From the NCBI GenBank assembly GCA_019637815.1, contig JAHBUZ010000015.1, forward strand, positions 1 through 64,000: 64,000 nt of DNA, written 5' to 3'. This stretch comes from Chloroflexota bacterium (lineage in GTDB: Bacteria; Chloroflexota; Limnocylindria; Limnocylindrales; CSP1-4). Below the pieces are notes generated by a model that had not been told where the DNA came from, made no database searches, and saw only the letters and a list, made by a program, of their open reading frames with translations. This document shows, one piece after another, positions 52,387-60,349 of the stretch (positions within the stretch are counted from its first letter, which is position 1; the number at the start of each line of letters is the position of its first letter). The position numbers and the translations under genes are program-made.

Positions 52387-53445
52387 CTAGAACCGCCCGT
52401 CCCGCGTCTGGAACCCGGTGGGCTTGCCGAGCAGTGGCCGACCCCGGGCGACCCATTCGGCCGTCCAGGCGAGCAGCTGGTCGAGCGGCACCTGCGGCGC
52501 ACCGGATCGCTCCCGCATCCGCGACGCGTCACTCAGGAGCGCGGTCGGTGCCTCCGTGCCCGTGATGCGTGGCGCCGGACGACCCAGGAGCGCCGCGAAC
52601 CGCTCCGCGATCGTGCGGACCCGGACGGTCTCCGGGCCCGTGACGTTGAGCACGGCCGGGGGCGAGGCACACATCCCGAACGCGTCCAGGATCGCGGCAC
52701 ATGCGTCACCCTGCCAGATGACGTTGACGCTGCCCATGGCCACATCCACGGGCTCGTCCGCGAGCACCTGCTGGCAGATGTCCACGAGCACCCCGTAGCG
52801 CAGCGCGTTCGCGTAGTTGAGCCGGATGAGCGCGACGGGCATCCCCGTGGTCCGCGACTGGTGCTCGAACATGCGCTCTCGTCCCAGGCACGTGAGCGCG
52901 TACTCCCCCACGGGTGCCGGCTCGTCCTCCTCGCGACAGCCGGGGCCTGCCGCATCCGTGAACGGGTACACGTTGCCCGTGGAGAGCGCCACGGTGCGCG
53001 CGTGCGGATAGCGCCGCGCCACGAGACCTGGCAGCAGCACGTTCATGGCCCACGTCTGCGATCGTGCGCCGCTGCTGCCGAACTTCATGCCCGCAAGGAA
53101 CAGCACGTTGGAGGCATCGGGTAGCGCGGCGAGCGCCGTGTCATCCATGAGGTCCGCGGCGATGGTCTCGACACCCGCGGCATGGAACCGCTCGACGCCG
53201 TCGTGGAACCGCGACACGGCGATGACCCGCCGCGACGACCCACTCGCGCGCAGCGAACGAGCCGCCATGGCCGCGAAGCTGAGCCCCATCTTGCCCCCGG
53301 CGCCGAGGACGAGCAGGTCGCCATCGAGCCCGGCGAGGGCCTCGACCGTGGAGGCGCGGTGGCGCGAGAGGTACTCGTCCAGCTGGTCGTCGTCGGCGGG
53401 CGCGGGCGCGCCCGTGAGCGACGCGAGCTCACTGTGGTCCGCCAC
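52387..53445 (-). CDS. NAD-dependent epimerase/dehydratase-like protein
   Basis: A 352-aa extended-SDR-like protein. The nucleotide motif LVLGAGGKMGLSF (Gly48, Gly51, Gly54) replaces the usual GATGFIG. STGNVYPF is present, and the catalytic Tyr182 lies in EYALTCLGRE, where the YxxxK Lys is replaced by Cys186. It may be a reductase with altered chemistry or a non-catalytic homologue. AGGAGG 6 bases before the GTG fixes the start; the frame runs open far upstream. It is followed closely by the DapA-like gene. Confidence 0.78.
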   Translation of the reverse strand: MADHSELASLTGAPAPADDDQLDEYLSRHRASTVEALAGLDGDLLVLGAGGKMGLSFAAMAARSLRASGSSRRVIAVSRFHDGVERFHAAGVETIAADLMDDTALAALPDASNVLFLAGMKFGSSGARSQTWAMNVLLPGLVARRYPHARTVALSTGNVYPFTDAAGPGCREEDEPAPVGEYALTCLGRERMFEHQSRTTGMPVALIRLNYANALRYGVLVDICQQVLADEPVDVAMGSVNVIWQGDACAAILDAFGMCASPPAVLNVTGPETVRVRTIAERFAALLGRPAPRITGTEAPTALLSDASRMRERSGAPQVPLDQLLAWTAEWVARGRPLLGKPTGFQTRDGRF

Positions 53446-53494
53446 GGCCGCCTCCTGTGTGTCTCGGGGTCCTGATCGGGTGGTGCTGCTTCCG

Positions 53495-53501
53495 TATCCT
53501 A
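53495..53501. promoter_or_regulatory. Overlapping divergent -10 boxes of the catabolic locus
   Basis: TATCCT (53495-53500, plus) and TAGGAT (53501-53496, minus) use the same bases, as at 6626-6632. One element could drive both arms of the locus. Leaders would be about 55 and 45 bases. Confidence 0.45.
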
Positions 53502-53562
53502 CCGAGGTCGCATCGGCCCAGGTCCCGGACCACGGGACCGGTCGCGCTCGCGGGGGAGGGTC

Positions 53563-54207
53563 ATGGCACAGGCAGGCGACCGGGTGCCGTTCACGATCGA
53601 CATCGCGCGCACGGCGCTCATCGTCGTGGACATGCAGAACGACTTCGTGCGGGTGGGCGCGCCCCAGGAGGTGCCCGACGCGCGCACGACGATCCCGGTC
53701 ATCCGGTCGCTCCTCGACCGGTTCCACGCGCTCGAGCGACCCGTGGTCTACACCCGGTTCCTCGCCGGACCCGCCGAGACGCTGATGTGGCGCTGGTCCC
53801 CGGAGCTGGCACCACCGCGGCAGAGCTGCTGGCTGGGCGTCCGGCGGACCTACGGCGACGTCGAGGGCGAGCGCGAGGGCCCAGCGGTCATCGATGAGCT
53901 GACGCCCACACCCGGCGACAGCGTCATCGACAAGTACGGCTATGGCGCGTTCCATCGCACGCGGCTGCACGACCTGCTGCTCGCCCACGGTGTGGACACG
54001 GTCGTCGTGGTGGGCACCGTCACCCAGATCTGTGTCGATGAGACGGTCCGCGGTGCCTTCGAGCTCGGTCTCCGGGCGGTGCTGGTCGAGGACGGGGTCT
54101 CCTCGTTCGACCCGGCGCTCCACGACGCGACGATCCGGAACGTGGCCATGAAGTTCGGGCGCGTCATGACCGCCGCCGAGCTGCTCACGGAGCTGCCCGG
54201 CACATGA
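53563..54207 (+). CDS. Isochorismatase-like cysteine hydrolase
   Basis: A 214-aa cytosolic hydrolase with the catalytic triad Asp23 (IVVDMQNDF), Lys124 (IDKYGYGAF) and Cys157 (TVTQICVDET) of nicotinamidase/RutB/biuret-hydrolase-type enzymes. These cleave amide or carbamoyl bonds. GGGGGAGGG upstream supports the ATG. The permease gene overlaps its stop by ATGA. With the nitrilase at the end of the operon it points to a nitrogenous substrate. Confidence 0.88.
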   Translation: MAQAGDRVPFTIDIARTALIVVDMQNDFVRVGAPQEVPDARTTIPVIRSLLDRFHALERPVVYTRFLAGPAETLMWRWSPELAPPRQSCWLGVRRTYGDVEGEREGPAVIDELTPTPGDSVIDKYGYGAFHRTRLHDLLLAHGVDTVVVVGTVTQICVDETVRGAFELGLRAVLVEDGVSSFDPALHDATIRNVAMKFGRVMTAAELLTELPGT

Positions 54208-55184
54208 CCTCCGTCCCGGCATCCCCGACGGCACGACCAGGGCTCTCCGGGTTCGACCTGCGCGAGCAGGTGGCACGCCTCGGGGTCTGGGTCGCCCTCG
54301 GCGTGGTGCTGGTCGTGGGCATCGTGGCGGTGCCCAACTTCGCGACCGCCGCGAACGCGGATGCGATCCTGCGCCAGGCGGCGGTGCTGGGCATCGTGGC
54401 GCTGGGCCAGACGTTCGTGGTGCTCACGGGTGGCATCGACCTCTCCGTGGGCATGCTCATGGGTCTCGTCACGGTGCTCGCGAACGGCATCATGGGCGGC
54501 GACCCGGCGCTCATCCTGCCGATCGTGCTGCTCGCGCTCGGCTGCGGGCTCGTGACCGGCGTCGCGAACGGCCTGGGCGTGGTGGCAGCACGCGTCGACC
54601 CGCTCATCGTCACGCTCGCGATGCTCTCGGTGCTCCAGGGGGTCATCTTCATCTATACCGACCGGACGGTGGGCAGCGCACCCGCCGAGTTCCGCGACCT
54701 GGCGTACGGCAGCATCGGCCCCATCCCGACACCGGCGCTGCTCCTCGGGGGCCTCGCGGTGGTCTGCTGGGTGATCCTCGCGCGGACCCCCTTCGGTCGC
54801 TATGTCCACGCCGTCGGCAGCTCCGCCCAGGATGCGCGCAAGGCGGGCATCCCCATCGACCGCATCCGGCTCGCGGCCTATGTCGTGTGCAGCGTCCTCG
54901 CAGCCATCGCCGGACTCGTGCTGGCAGCACGACTCGGCTCCGGCTTCACGGGCGCCGGTGCCGGGTTCGAGCTGTCGAGCATCGTGGCGGTGGTGGTCGG
55001 CGGCACGGCACTCTCGGGTGGTCGGGGCGGGGTCGCGGGCACGCTCGCGGCAGTGCTGCTGCTGACCATCCTCGCCACGATGCTCAACCTGCTGGGCATC
55101 TCGCCCTTCGCACAGCGCGTCGTCAACGGCGTCGTCATCGTCGTGGCGGTCGCCGTCTACACCGCCCAGCGGCGCGAGGCATGA
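54204..55184 (+). CDS. Ribose/xylose-type ABC importer permease (first)
   Basis: A 326-aa CUT2-family permease with about nine helices. Family motifs are LGQTFVVLTGGIDLSVGMLMG and GRYVHAVGSSAQDARKAGIPIDRI, then ALSGGRGGVAGTLAAVLLL. It starts by ATGA overlap with the isochorismatase-like gene and is in turn overlapped by the second permease, so all three are coupled. Confidence 0.9.
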   Translation: MTSVPASPTARPGLSGFDLREQVARLGVWVALGVVLVVGIVAVPNFATAANADAILRQAAVLGIVALGQTFVVLTGGIDLSVGMLMGLVTVLANGIMGGDPALILPIVLLALGCGLVTGVANGLGVVAARVDPLIVTLAMLSVLQGVIFIYTDRTVGSAPAEFRDLAYGSIGPIPTPALLLGGLAVVCWVILARTPFGRYVHAVGSSAQDARKAGIPIDRIRLAAYVVCSVLAAIAGLVLAARLGSGFTGAGAGFELSSIVAVVVGGTALSGGRGGVAGTLAAVLLLTILATMLNLLGISPFAQRVVNGVVIVVAVAVYTAQRREA

Positions 55185-56167
55185 GCACCGCGACCGTCCC
55201 GGAGGGCGCTTTCGCAGGGCTCCGCCAACGGGTGCCCGTGGGCAGCCTGGGGCTGTGGCTGGGGCTGCTCGTCCTGGTGGTCATCGCGGCGACCCTGTCG
55301 CCCGGCTTCCTCAACCCCGTGAACCTGCTGAACATCGTGCGCCAGGCGAGCGTCGTGGGCATCACGGCGGTGGGTGTCACGCTGGTCATGGTCACGGGCG
55401 GCGTGGACCTCTCGGTGGGCGCGGTCATCGTGTTCGGCTCGGTCCTCGCGGCGACGGTCATGGCCGGCCAGGACGCCAACATCCCGCTCGCCTGTGGCGT
55501 GGTGCTGCTCATGGGGCTCGTGGTCGGCCTGCTCAACGGGACCATCGTGGCGCGCTGGCGGGTGCCCTCGTTCATCCTCACCCTGGGCATGGCCACGGCG
55601 ATCTCGGGAATCACCCAGATGTACACGGGCGGCACCGCCGCGGGTGCCGTGGCACCCGCGTTCCGTGCCCTGTTCAACGGCCGCATCGGCATCGTGCCCG
55701 TGCTCGCGCTCGTGTTCGTCGCGGTCGTGCTGCTGGGGCTGTACGTGCAGACCCGCACGGTCGTCGGACGACGCATCTACCTCGTGGGCGCCAACCCCCG
55801 TGCGGCGCTGCTCTCCGGCGTGCCGGTCACCCGCACACGACTCACGGTCTTCGCGATCTCGGGCGTGTGTGCCGCGCTCGCGGGCCTCGCGCTCCTGGCG
55901 CGATCCGGGGTCTCCAGCACGTTCGCGGGACAGGGCTTCGAGTTCGACGCGCTCGCCGCGGTGGTGCTCGGCGGGACGACCTTCGCGGGTGGTCGGGGCG
56001 GCATCGGCGGGACCGTCGCGGGCGTGCTCATCCTCGCCGTATCGTTCAACCTCGTGAACATCATCGGCCTGCCGTTCGACATGGAGCTGCTGGTCAAGGG
56101 GGCCATCATCCTCGGTGTCGCCGCGCTGCACGTCGCGGCACAGCGCAAGGAGGGGCTCATGACGTGA
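55181..56167 (+). CDS. Ribose/xylose-type ABC importer permease (second)
   Basis: A 328-aa CUT2 permease, clearly paralogous to the preceding one (VGVTLVMVTGGVDLSVGAVIV, GRRIYLVGANPRAALLSGVPVTR, TTFAGGRGGIGGT). Two different permeases suggest a heterodimeric channel as in some sugar and nucleoside importers. It overlaps the first permease by ATGA. Confidence 0.9.
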   Translation: MSTATVPEGAFAGLRQRVPVGSLGLWLGLLVLVVIAATLSPGFLNPVNLLNIVRQASVVGITAVGVTLVMVTGGVDLSVGAVIVFGSVLAATVMAGQDANIPLACGVVLLMGLVVGLLNGTIVARWRVPSFILTLGMATAISGITQMYTGGTAAGAVAPAFRALFNGRIGIVPVLALVFVAVVLLGLYVQTRTVVGRRIYLVGANPRAALLSGVPVTRTRLTVFAISGVCAALAGLALLARSGVSSTFAGQGFEFDALAAVVLGGTTFAGGRGGIGGTVAGVLILAVSFNLVNIIGLPFDMELLVKGAIILGVAALHVAAQRKEGLMT

Positions 56168-56255
56168 TGCGCCGGCACCGTAGGCCCCGCTGACCACGCC
56201 CCGACCGGGATCCATCCCGGCTGGCGACCACCACCCACCTCGAAGGAGTCGTTGC

Positions 56256-57359
56256 ATGGATCGTCGCATCCCCATCGTCGGGACGACCCTCGTCGCGCTC
56301 GCCCTCGCTGCCGGACCCGTGGCGGCACAGGATGCGAGCGGCGAGAGCGGCCAGCCCATCGTCATCCCGGAGCAGTACGTGTCGCCGGAGGCCCTGACCG
56401 CTGACACGGTCGTGGACACCAGCGCCTTTGCCAAGGAGGGGCCCTGGAAGCTGTGCGTGAGCTCCGGCTACCTCGTCAACTCGTGGGTCGTGTTCGCGCT
56501 CCAGCACATCCGCTACCAAGCGTCACTGGAGCCACGCTACGAGTCCGAGATCGTGGTCACGGACGCCAACTTCGACCCCAACAAGCAGATCGGCGACATC
56601 ACGGACCTCATCAACCAGGGCTGCGACGCGATCATCTACTGGCCCGTTGATGACACGGCGATCGAGCCGGGCCTGGAGCAGGCGGTCGCCGCGGGTATCC
56701 CGACCGTGAACGTCGGCGGCGGGTACGCGGACCTGCCGGGCATCGTCTCGAACGCCTACATCGACCAGTACGAGCTGGGTGCGGCGGGTGCGCTCCGACT
56801 CGCGGAGGCGCTCGGCGGCCAGGGCAAGATCGTGTCCATGCTGCCCATCGCCGGCACCACGGCCGCGGTGGACCAGGACAAGGCGCTCCGTGATGTGCTC
56901 GCGGACTACCCGGGCATCGAGCTGCTCGACACCCAGAACGGCGACTGGAACCGCGCCAAGGCCAAGGAGCTGACCGAGACCTGGCTCCAGCGGTATCCCC
57001 AGATCGACGGTGTGTTCACGCCTGCGGGTCAGATGTCCGCGGGTGTCGCGGAGGCGTTCGATGAGGCCGGCCGCCTGGGCGAGGTCCGCTTCTCGCCGGG
57101 TGACGAGTACAACGGCTGGCTGAAGTGGATCGCGGCCCATCCGGAGAGCAACGGCGGCGTGGTCACGTTCCCGCCCTCCGCGGGTGGCGTGGGCGTCCAG
57201 CAGATGACCCGCATCCTGTCGGGCGAGGAGGTCACCAAGGGCATCCACGTGCCGTCCCTGTGGTACGCGCCGGAGGACGCGGCCGCGCTCGCGGACGAGG
57301 CGGCACCGGACGACTGGTGGGCCAACGACCTGCCCGCCGAGTTCCTGCCCGCGTCCTGA
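56256..57359 (+). CDS. CUT2-type periplasmic substrate-binding protein
   Basis: A 367-aa exported binding protein: signal peptide (PIVGTTLVALALAAGPVAAQ), then a two-lobed RbsB-like fold (IVVTDANFDPNKQIGDITDLINQGCDAIIYWPVDDTA and later GKIVSMLPIAGTTAAVDQDKALRDVL). It lacks a lipobox Cys, so it is probably free or retained another way. AAGGAG precedes the ATG. The ligand is unknown; RbsB-like proteins bind sugars, nucleosides or autoinducers. Confidence 0.88.
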   Translation: MDRRIPIVGTTLVALALAAGPVAAQDASGESGQPIVIPEQYVSPEALTADTVVDTSAFAKEGPWKLCVSSGYLVNSWVVFALQHIRYQASLEPRYESEIVVTDANFDPNKQIGDITDLINQGCDAIIYWPVDDTAIEPGLEQAVAAGIPTVNVGGGYADLPGIVSNAYIDQYELGAAGALRLAEALGGQGKIVSMLPIAGTTAAVDQDKALRDVLADYPGIELLDTQNGDWNRAKAKELTETWLQRYPQIDGVFTPAGQMSAGVAEAFDEAGRLGEVRFSPGDEYNGWLKWIAAHPESNGGVVTFPPSAGGVGVQQMTRILSGEEVTKGIHVPSLWYAPEDAAALADEAAPDDWWANDLPAEFLPAS

Positions 57360-57363
57360 CGAC

Positions 57364-59019
57364 GTGGGACCGGCCACGGACCGGGAGCCACACGCTCCCG
57401 GTCCACCCGGGCACCTGGACGAGCCGCCGGTCATCGAGCTCCGGGGGGTCGCCAAGGCGTTCGGCATCGTGCGCGCGCTCGATGGCGTGGACCTCGCGGT
57501 GCGCCCCGGCTCCGTGCACGCGCTCGTGGGCGAGAACGGGGCCGGCAAGTCGACCTGCATCGGCATCATCGCGGGGGTCCATCGACCGGACGCGGGCACC
57601 GTCCTGGTGCGTGGCACGCCCACCCGGTTCGCGGGGCCCGCGGCCGCGGAGGCGGCGGGGATCTCGGTCGTGTACCAGGAGCAGAGCCTGGTGCCGGACC
57701 TGGACGTCGCCCAGAACATCTATCTCCACCGGGAACCACGGCGCGGGCCGTTCCTGGACACACGCCGCCTGTATCGCGACTGCACCGCGCACCTGGAGCG
57801 ACTCGCCATCCCGGTCGCGGCACGGGCGCCGGTGCGCGGCCTCTCGGTCGCCGAGCGACAGCTCGTGGAGATCGCGAAGGCCCTCTCGCGGGATGCGTCG
57901 CTCATCGTCATGGACGAGCCCACCGCGTCGCTGACCTCGGTCGAGCAGGAGCACCTGTTCCGGGTCATCGAGGACCTCCGGGCCGCGGGTCGCGCGGTGC
58001 TCTACGTGTCCCACCGGCTCGACGAGATCCTCGCCATCACGGACACCGCGACCGTGCTCAAGGACGGTCGCCTGGTGCGCACGATGCCCACGGCCGCCAC
58101 GAGCCACCAGGAGCTGGTGACGCTCATGGTCGGCCGGGAGCTGGTCGCGGACCTGTATCCGCCACGTCCCGCGAGCATCGACCGGAGCGGACCGCCACGG
58201 CTGTCGGTGCGGGACGCGACCATCGCGGCGGGCGGCCAGAGTGCCATCGAGGACATCTCGCTCGATGTCTGGCCGGGCGAGATCGTGGGCCTGGCGGGCC
58301 TCATCGGCTCCGGGCGCACGACGCTGCTGCGCACCATCGTGGGGGTCGAGCCGGGCGCCACCCGCGGCGTGCAGGTCGATGGGGTGGAGGTGGACCCCTC
58401 CCCCAGCGCAGCCATCGCGGCCGGCATCGGCTTCGTGACCGAGGACCGCAAGCTGGAAGGGCTGGCGCTCGACCTCACGAACCTCGCGAACCTGGTCTCG
58501 ACGACGCTGCCGGCACGACGCGGCGTCTACCAGGCGGCCGCCGGGCGCGCCATCGCGGAGACCGCCGCGGATCGAGCGAGCCTGCCACGGCGCGTGCTCG
58601 GGGCACGGTCGCGCACGCTCTCGGGCGGCAACCAGCAGCGGGTGGTGGTCGGCAAGTGGCTCGCCATCGGGCCACGGGTGCTGCTGTGTGACGAGCCGAC
58701 CCGGGGCATCGACGTGGGCGCCAAGGCGGATATCCACGCGCTGCTGCGCGGGCTCGCGGAGTCGGGCATGGCCATCGTCATGGCGAGCTCGGACCTGCCG
58801 GAGGTGCTGGGTGTGGCCGACCGCGTCCTCGTCCTGCGCGAGGGACGGCTGGTGGCCGAGCTGCCCGGCGGGGTGACGGAGGCGACGGTGATGGCGGCAG
58901 CCGCCGTGGGCGGCGACACGCTCGGGGACAGCGGCGCGGCCGGGGCCGGAGGTACTGCCGGGAACGATGGCACGATGACGGCCGGAGATGCCGACGAGCC
59001 ACCGATGGGGGGTCGATGA
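57364..59019 (+). CDS. CUT2-type ABC importer ATPase with two ABC domains
   Basis: A 551-aa RbsA/MglA-like ATPase. The first cassette has Walker A GENGAGKS and signature LSVAERQ with Walker B IVMDEPTAS. The second has the degenerate Walker A GLIGSGRTT typical of the family, signature LSGGNQQR and CDEPTRGID. A short Ala/Gly tail follows. The GTG start is 4 bases after the binding-protein stop, without a clear Shine-Dalgarno. The nitrilase gene overlaps its end. Confidence 0.9.
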   Translation: MGPATDREPHAPGPPGHLDEPPVIELRGVAKAFGIVRALDGVDLAVRPGSVHALVGENGAGKSTCIGIIAGVHRPDAGTVLVRGTPTRFAGPAAAEAAGISVVYQEQSLVPDLDVAQNIYLHREPRRGPFLDTRRLYRDCTAHLERLAIPVAARAPVRGLSVAERQLVEIAKALSRDASLIVMDEPTASLTSVEQEHLFRVIEDLRAAGRAVLYVSHRLDEILAITDTATVLKDGRLVRTMPTAATSHQELVTLMVGRELVADLYPPRPASIDRSGPPRLSVRDATIAAGGQSAIEDISLDVWPGEIVGLAGLIGSGRTTLLRTIVGVEPGATRGVQVDGVEVDPSPSAAIAAGIGFVTEDRKLEGLALDLTNLANLVSTTLPARRGVYQAAAGRAIAETAADRASLPRRVLGARSRTLSGGNQQRVVVGKWLAIGPRVLLCDEPTRGIDVGAKADIHALLRGLAESGMAIVMASSDLPEVLGVADRVLVLREGRLVAELPGGVTEATVMAAAAVGGDTLGDSGAAGAGGTAGNDGTMTAGDADEPPMGGR

Positions 59020-59855
59020 TGGACGTGCGGGTGGCGGTCGCCCAGATGGACTGCGTGCTGGGCGATGTGGACGCGAACCTCGCGCACATCGAGCGGCTCG
59101 TGACCCGCGCGGTGCACGACGAGCAGGCCCAGCTGGTCATCCTCCCCGAGTGCGCCACCACCGGCTACTTCGTGGGTGACCGGGCGCGATCGCTCGCGAC
59201 GACCGCCGATGGACCCGTCGTGGGCCGGCTGGCGACGCTCTCGGCGGCGGTCGGGGCGCACGTCGCGGTGGGGCTCATCGAGGTCGAGGGCGACGACCTG
59301 TACGACTGCCTGGCGCTGTTCGGTCCGGGCGAGGGCCTGCTGGCGATGTATCGCAAGGTCCACCTGTTCGCGGGCGAGCGCGGGATGTTCCGACCGGGCG
59401 AGACGCCCTGCCTCGTGGACACGCCACTCGGCCGCCTGGGTCTCACCGTCTGCTACGACCTGATGTTCCCGGAGTACATCCGAGGGCTCGTGCTGGGTGG
59501 CGCGGAGCTCATCGTCAACGGCACGGACTGGATCACCGACCCGTGGCAGGTGGGCATGGGCTGGACGGGCGAGAGCGTCCGCGGGCTGGCACGCACCCGA
59601 GCGCTCGAGAACGGTGTCCACGTGGCGATGGCCGCACGGGTCGGAGAGGAGGCCGGGTTCACGAGCGTCGGTCACTCCACCATCGCAGGGCCGACCGGCG
59701 CGCTGCTCGCGGCGCTCGGTGACGGCGAAGCGATCGGTGTGGCACAGGTCACCGACCCCACGCCCGACCTCGATCGCTGGCGCAGCTACGCGACGTACCT
59801 CGGGGACCGGCGGCCGGGCCTGTACGCGGACATGGGCGTGACCCGGGAGTCCTGA
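59016..59855 (+). CDS. Nitrilase-superfamily carbon-nitrogen hydrolase
   Basis: A 279-aa hydrolase with the complete triad Glu45 (LPECATTGYF), Lys114 (YRKVHLF) and Cys146 (VCYDLMFPE). Relatives include omega-amidases, beta-ureidopropionases and N-carbamoyl-amino-acid hydrolases. ATG 59016 overlaps the ATPase stop by 4 bases, with a second Met directly after. It ends the import operon and probably completes amide or carbamoyl breakdown of the imported compound. Confidence 0.9.
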   Translation: MMDVRVAVAQMDCVLGDVDANLAHIERLVTRAVHDEQAQLVILPECATTGYFVGDRARSLATTADGPVVGRLATLSAAVGAHVAVGLIEVEGDDLYDCLALFGPGEGLLAMYRKVHLFAGERGMFRPGETPCLVDTPLGRLGLTVCYDLMFPEYIRGLVLGGAELIVNGTDWITDPWQVGMGWTGESVRGLARTRALENGVHVAMAARVGEEAGFTSVGHSTIAGPTGALLAALGDGEAIGVAQVTDPTPDLDRWRSYATYLGDRRPGLYADMGVTRES

Positions 59856-59984
59856 CGACCGATCGCGGCCGACGTCGGGGGGTGACCCGGCGCCGTCCTG
59901 GAGGCGACGCGGATCGATCGAGCCGCTACGCTTGGTGGTGATGGTCGCTGGCCATCCCCAAGCCGCCCAGGAGCCCGCCCGAGC

Positions 59985-60254
59985 ATGATCATCCTCGCCT
60001 TCATCGTCATCGCCCTCGTCGCCGGCTTCGTCGCCAACTACCTCGTGGCGGGCAAGCGGAAGTACGAGAACTGGGAGCTGTTCGTCATCGGCATCGTCGG
60101 CTCCTTCGTGGGTGGCCTGATCTTCTCGATGATCGGCGACGGCGACCTGGAGATCCGGCCGACCGGTCTCATCGGCTCCTGCATCGGCGCCATCGTGGCG
60201 CTGGTCATCTATGGGCCGGTGCGCGACCAGCTGCGCAAGCGCAACATCGGCTGA
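59985..60254 (+). CDS. GlsB/YeaQ/YmgE-family small membrane protein
   Basis: An 89-aa protein with three hydrophobic segments and the family pattern ALVAGFVANYLVAGKRKYENW, IVGSFVGGLIFSMIG and IGSCIGAIVALVIYG. Members are called transglycosylase-associated or general-stress proteins; biochemical function is unproven. GGAG lies about 12 bases before the ATG, and a possible -10 TACGCT is at 59927-59932. Confidence 0.88.
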   Translation: MIILAFIVIALVAGFVANYLVAGKRKYENWELFVIGIVGSFVGGLIFSMIGDGDLEIRPTGLIGSCIGAIVALVIYGPVRDQLRKRNIG

Positions 60255-60259
60255 GTCGA

Positions 60260-60276
60260 GCGGCTCCCGGAGCCGC
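60260..60276. terminator. Compact hairpin after the GlsB-type gene
   Basis: GCGGCTC (60260-60266) pairs with GAGCCGC (60270-60276) around CCG. It lies 5 bases after the stop, in the convergent gap before the molybdoenzyme gene. Confidence 0.5.
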
Positions 60277-60349
60277 GCTCGGCTCCGAGTCGACCGTCCA
60301 CCGGGACATCGGTCGGTTCCTGCGCCCGGGCGCGGAGGATGATCGTCGC

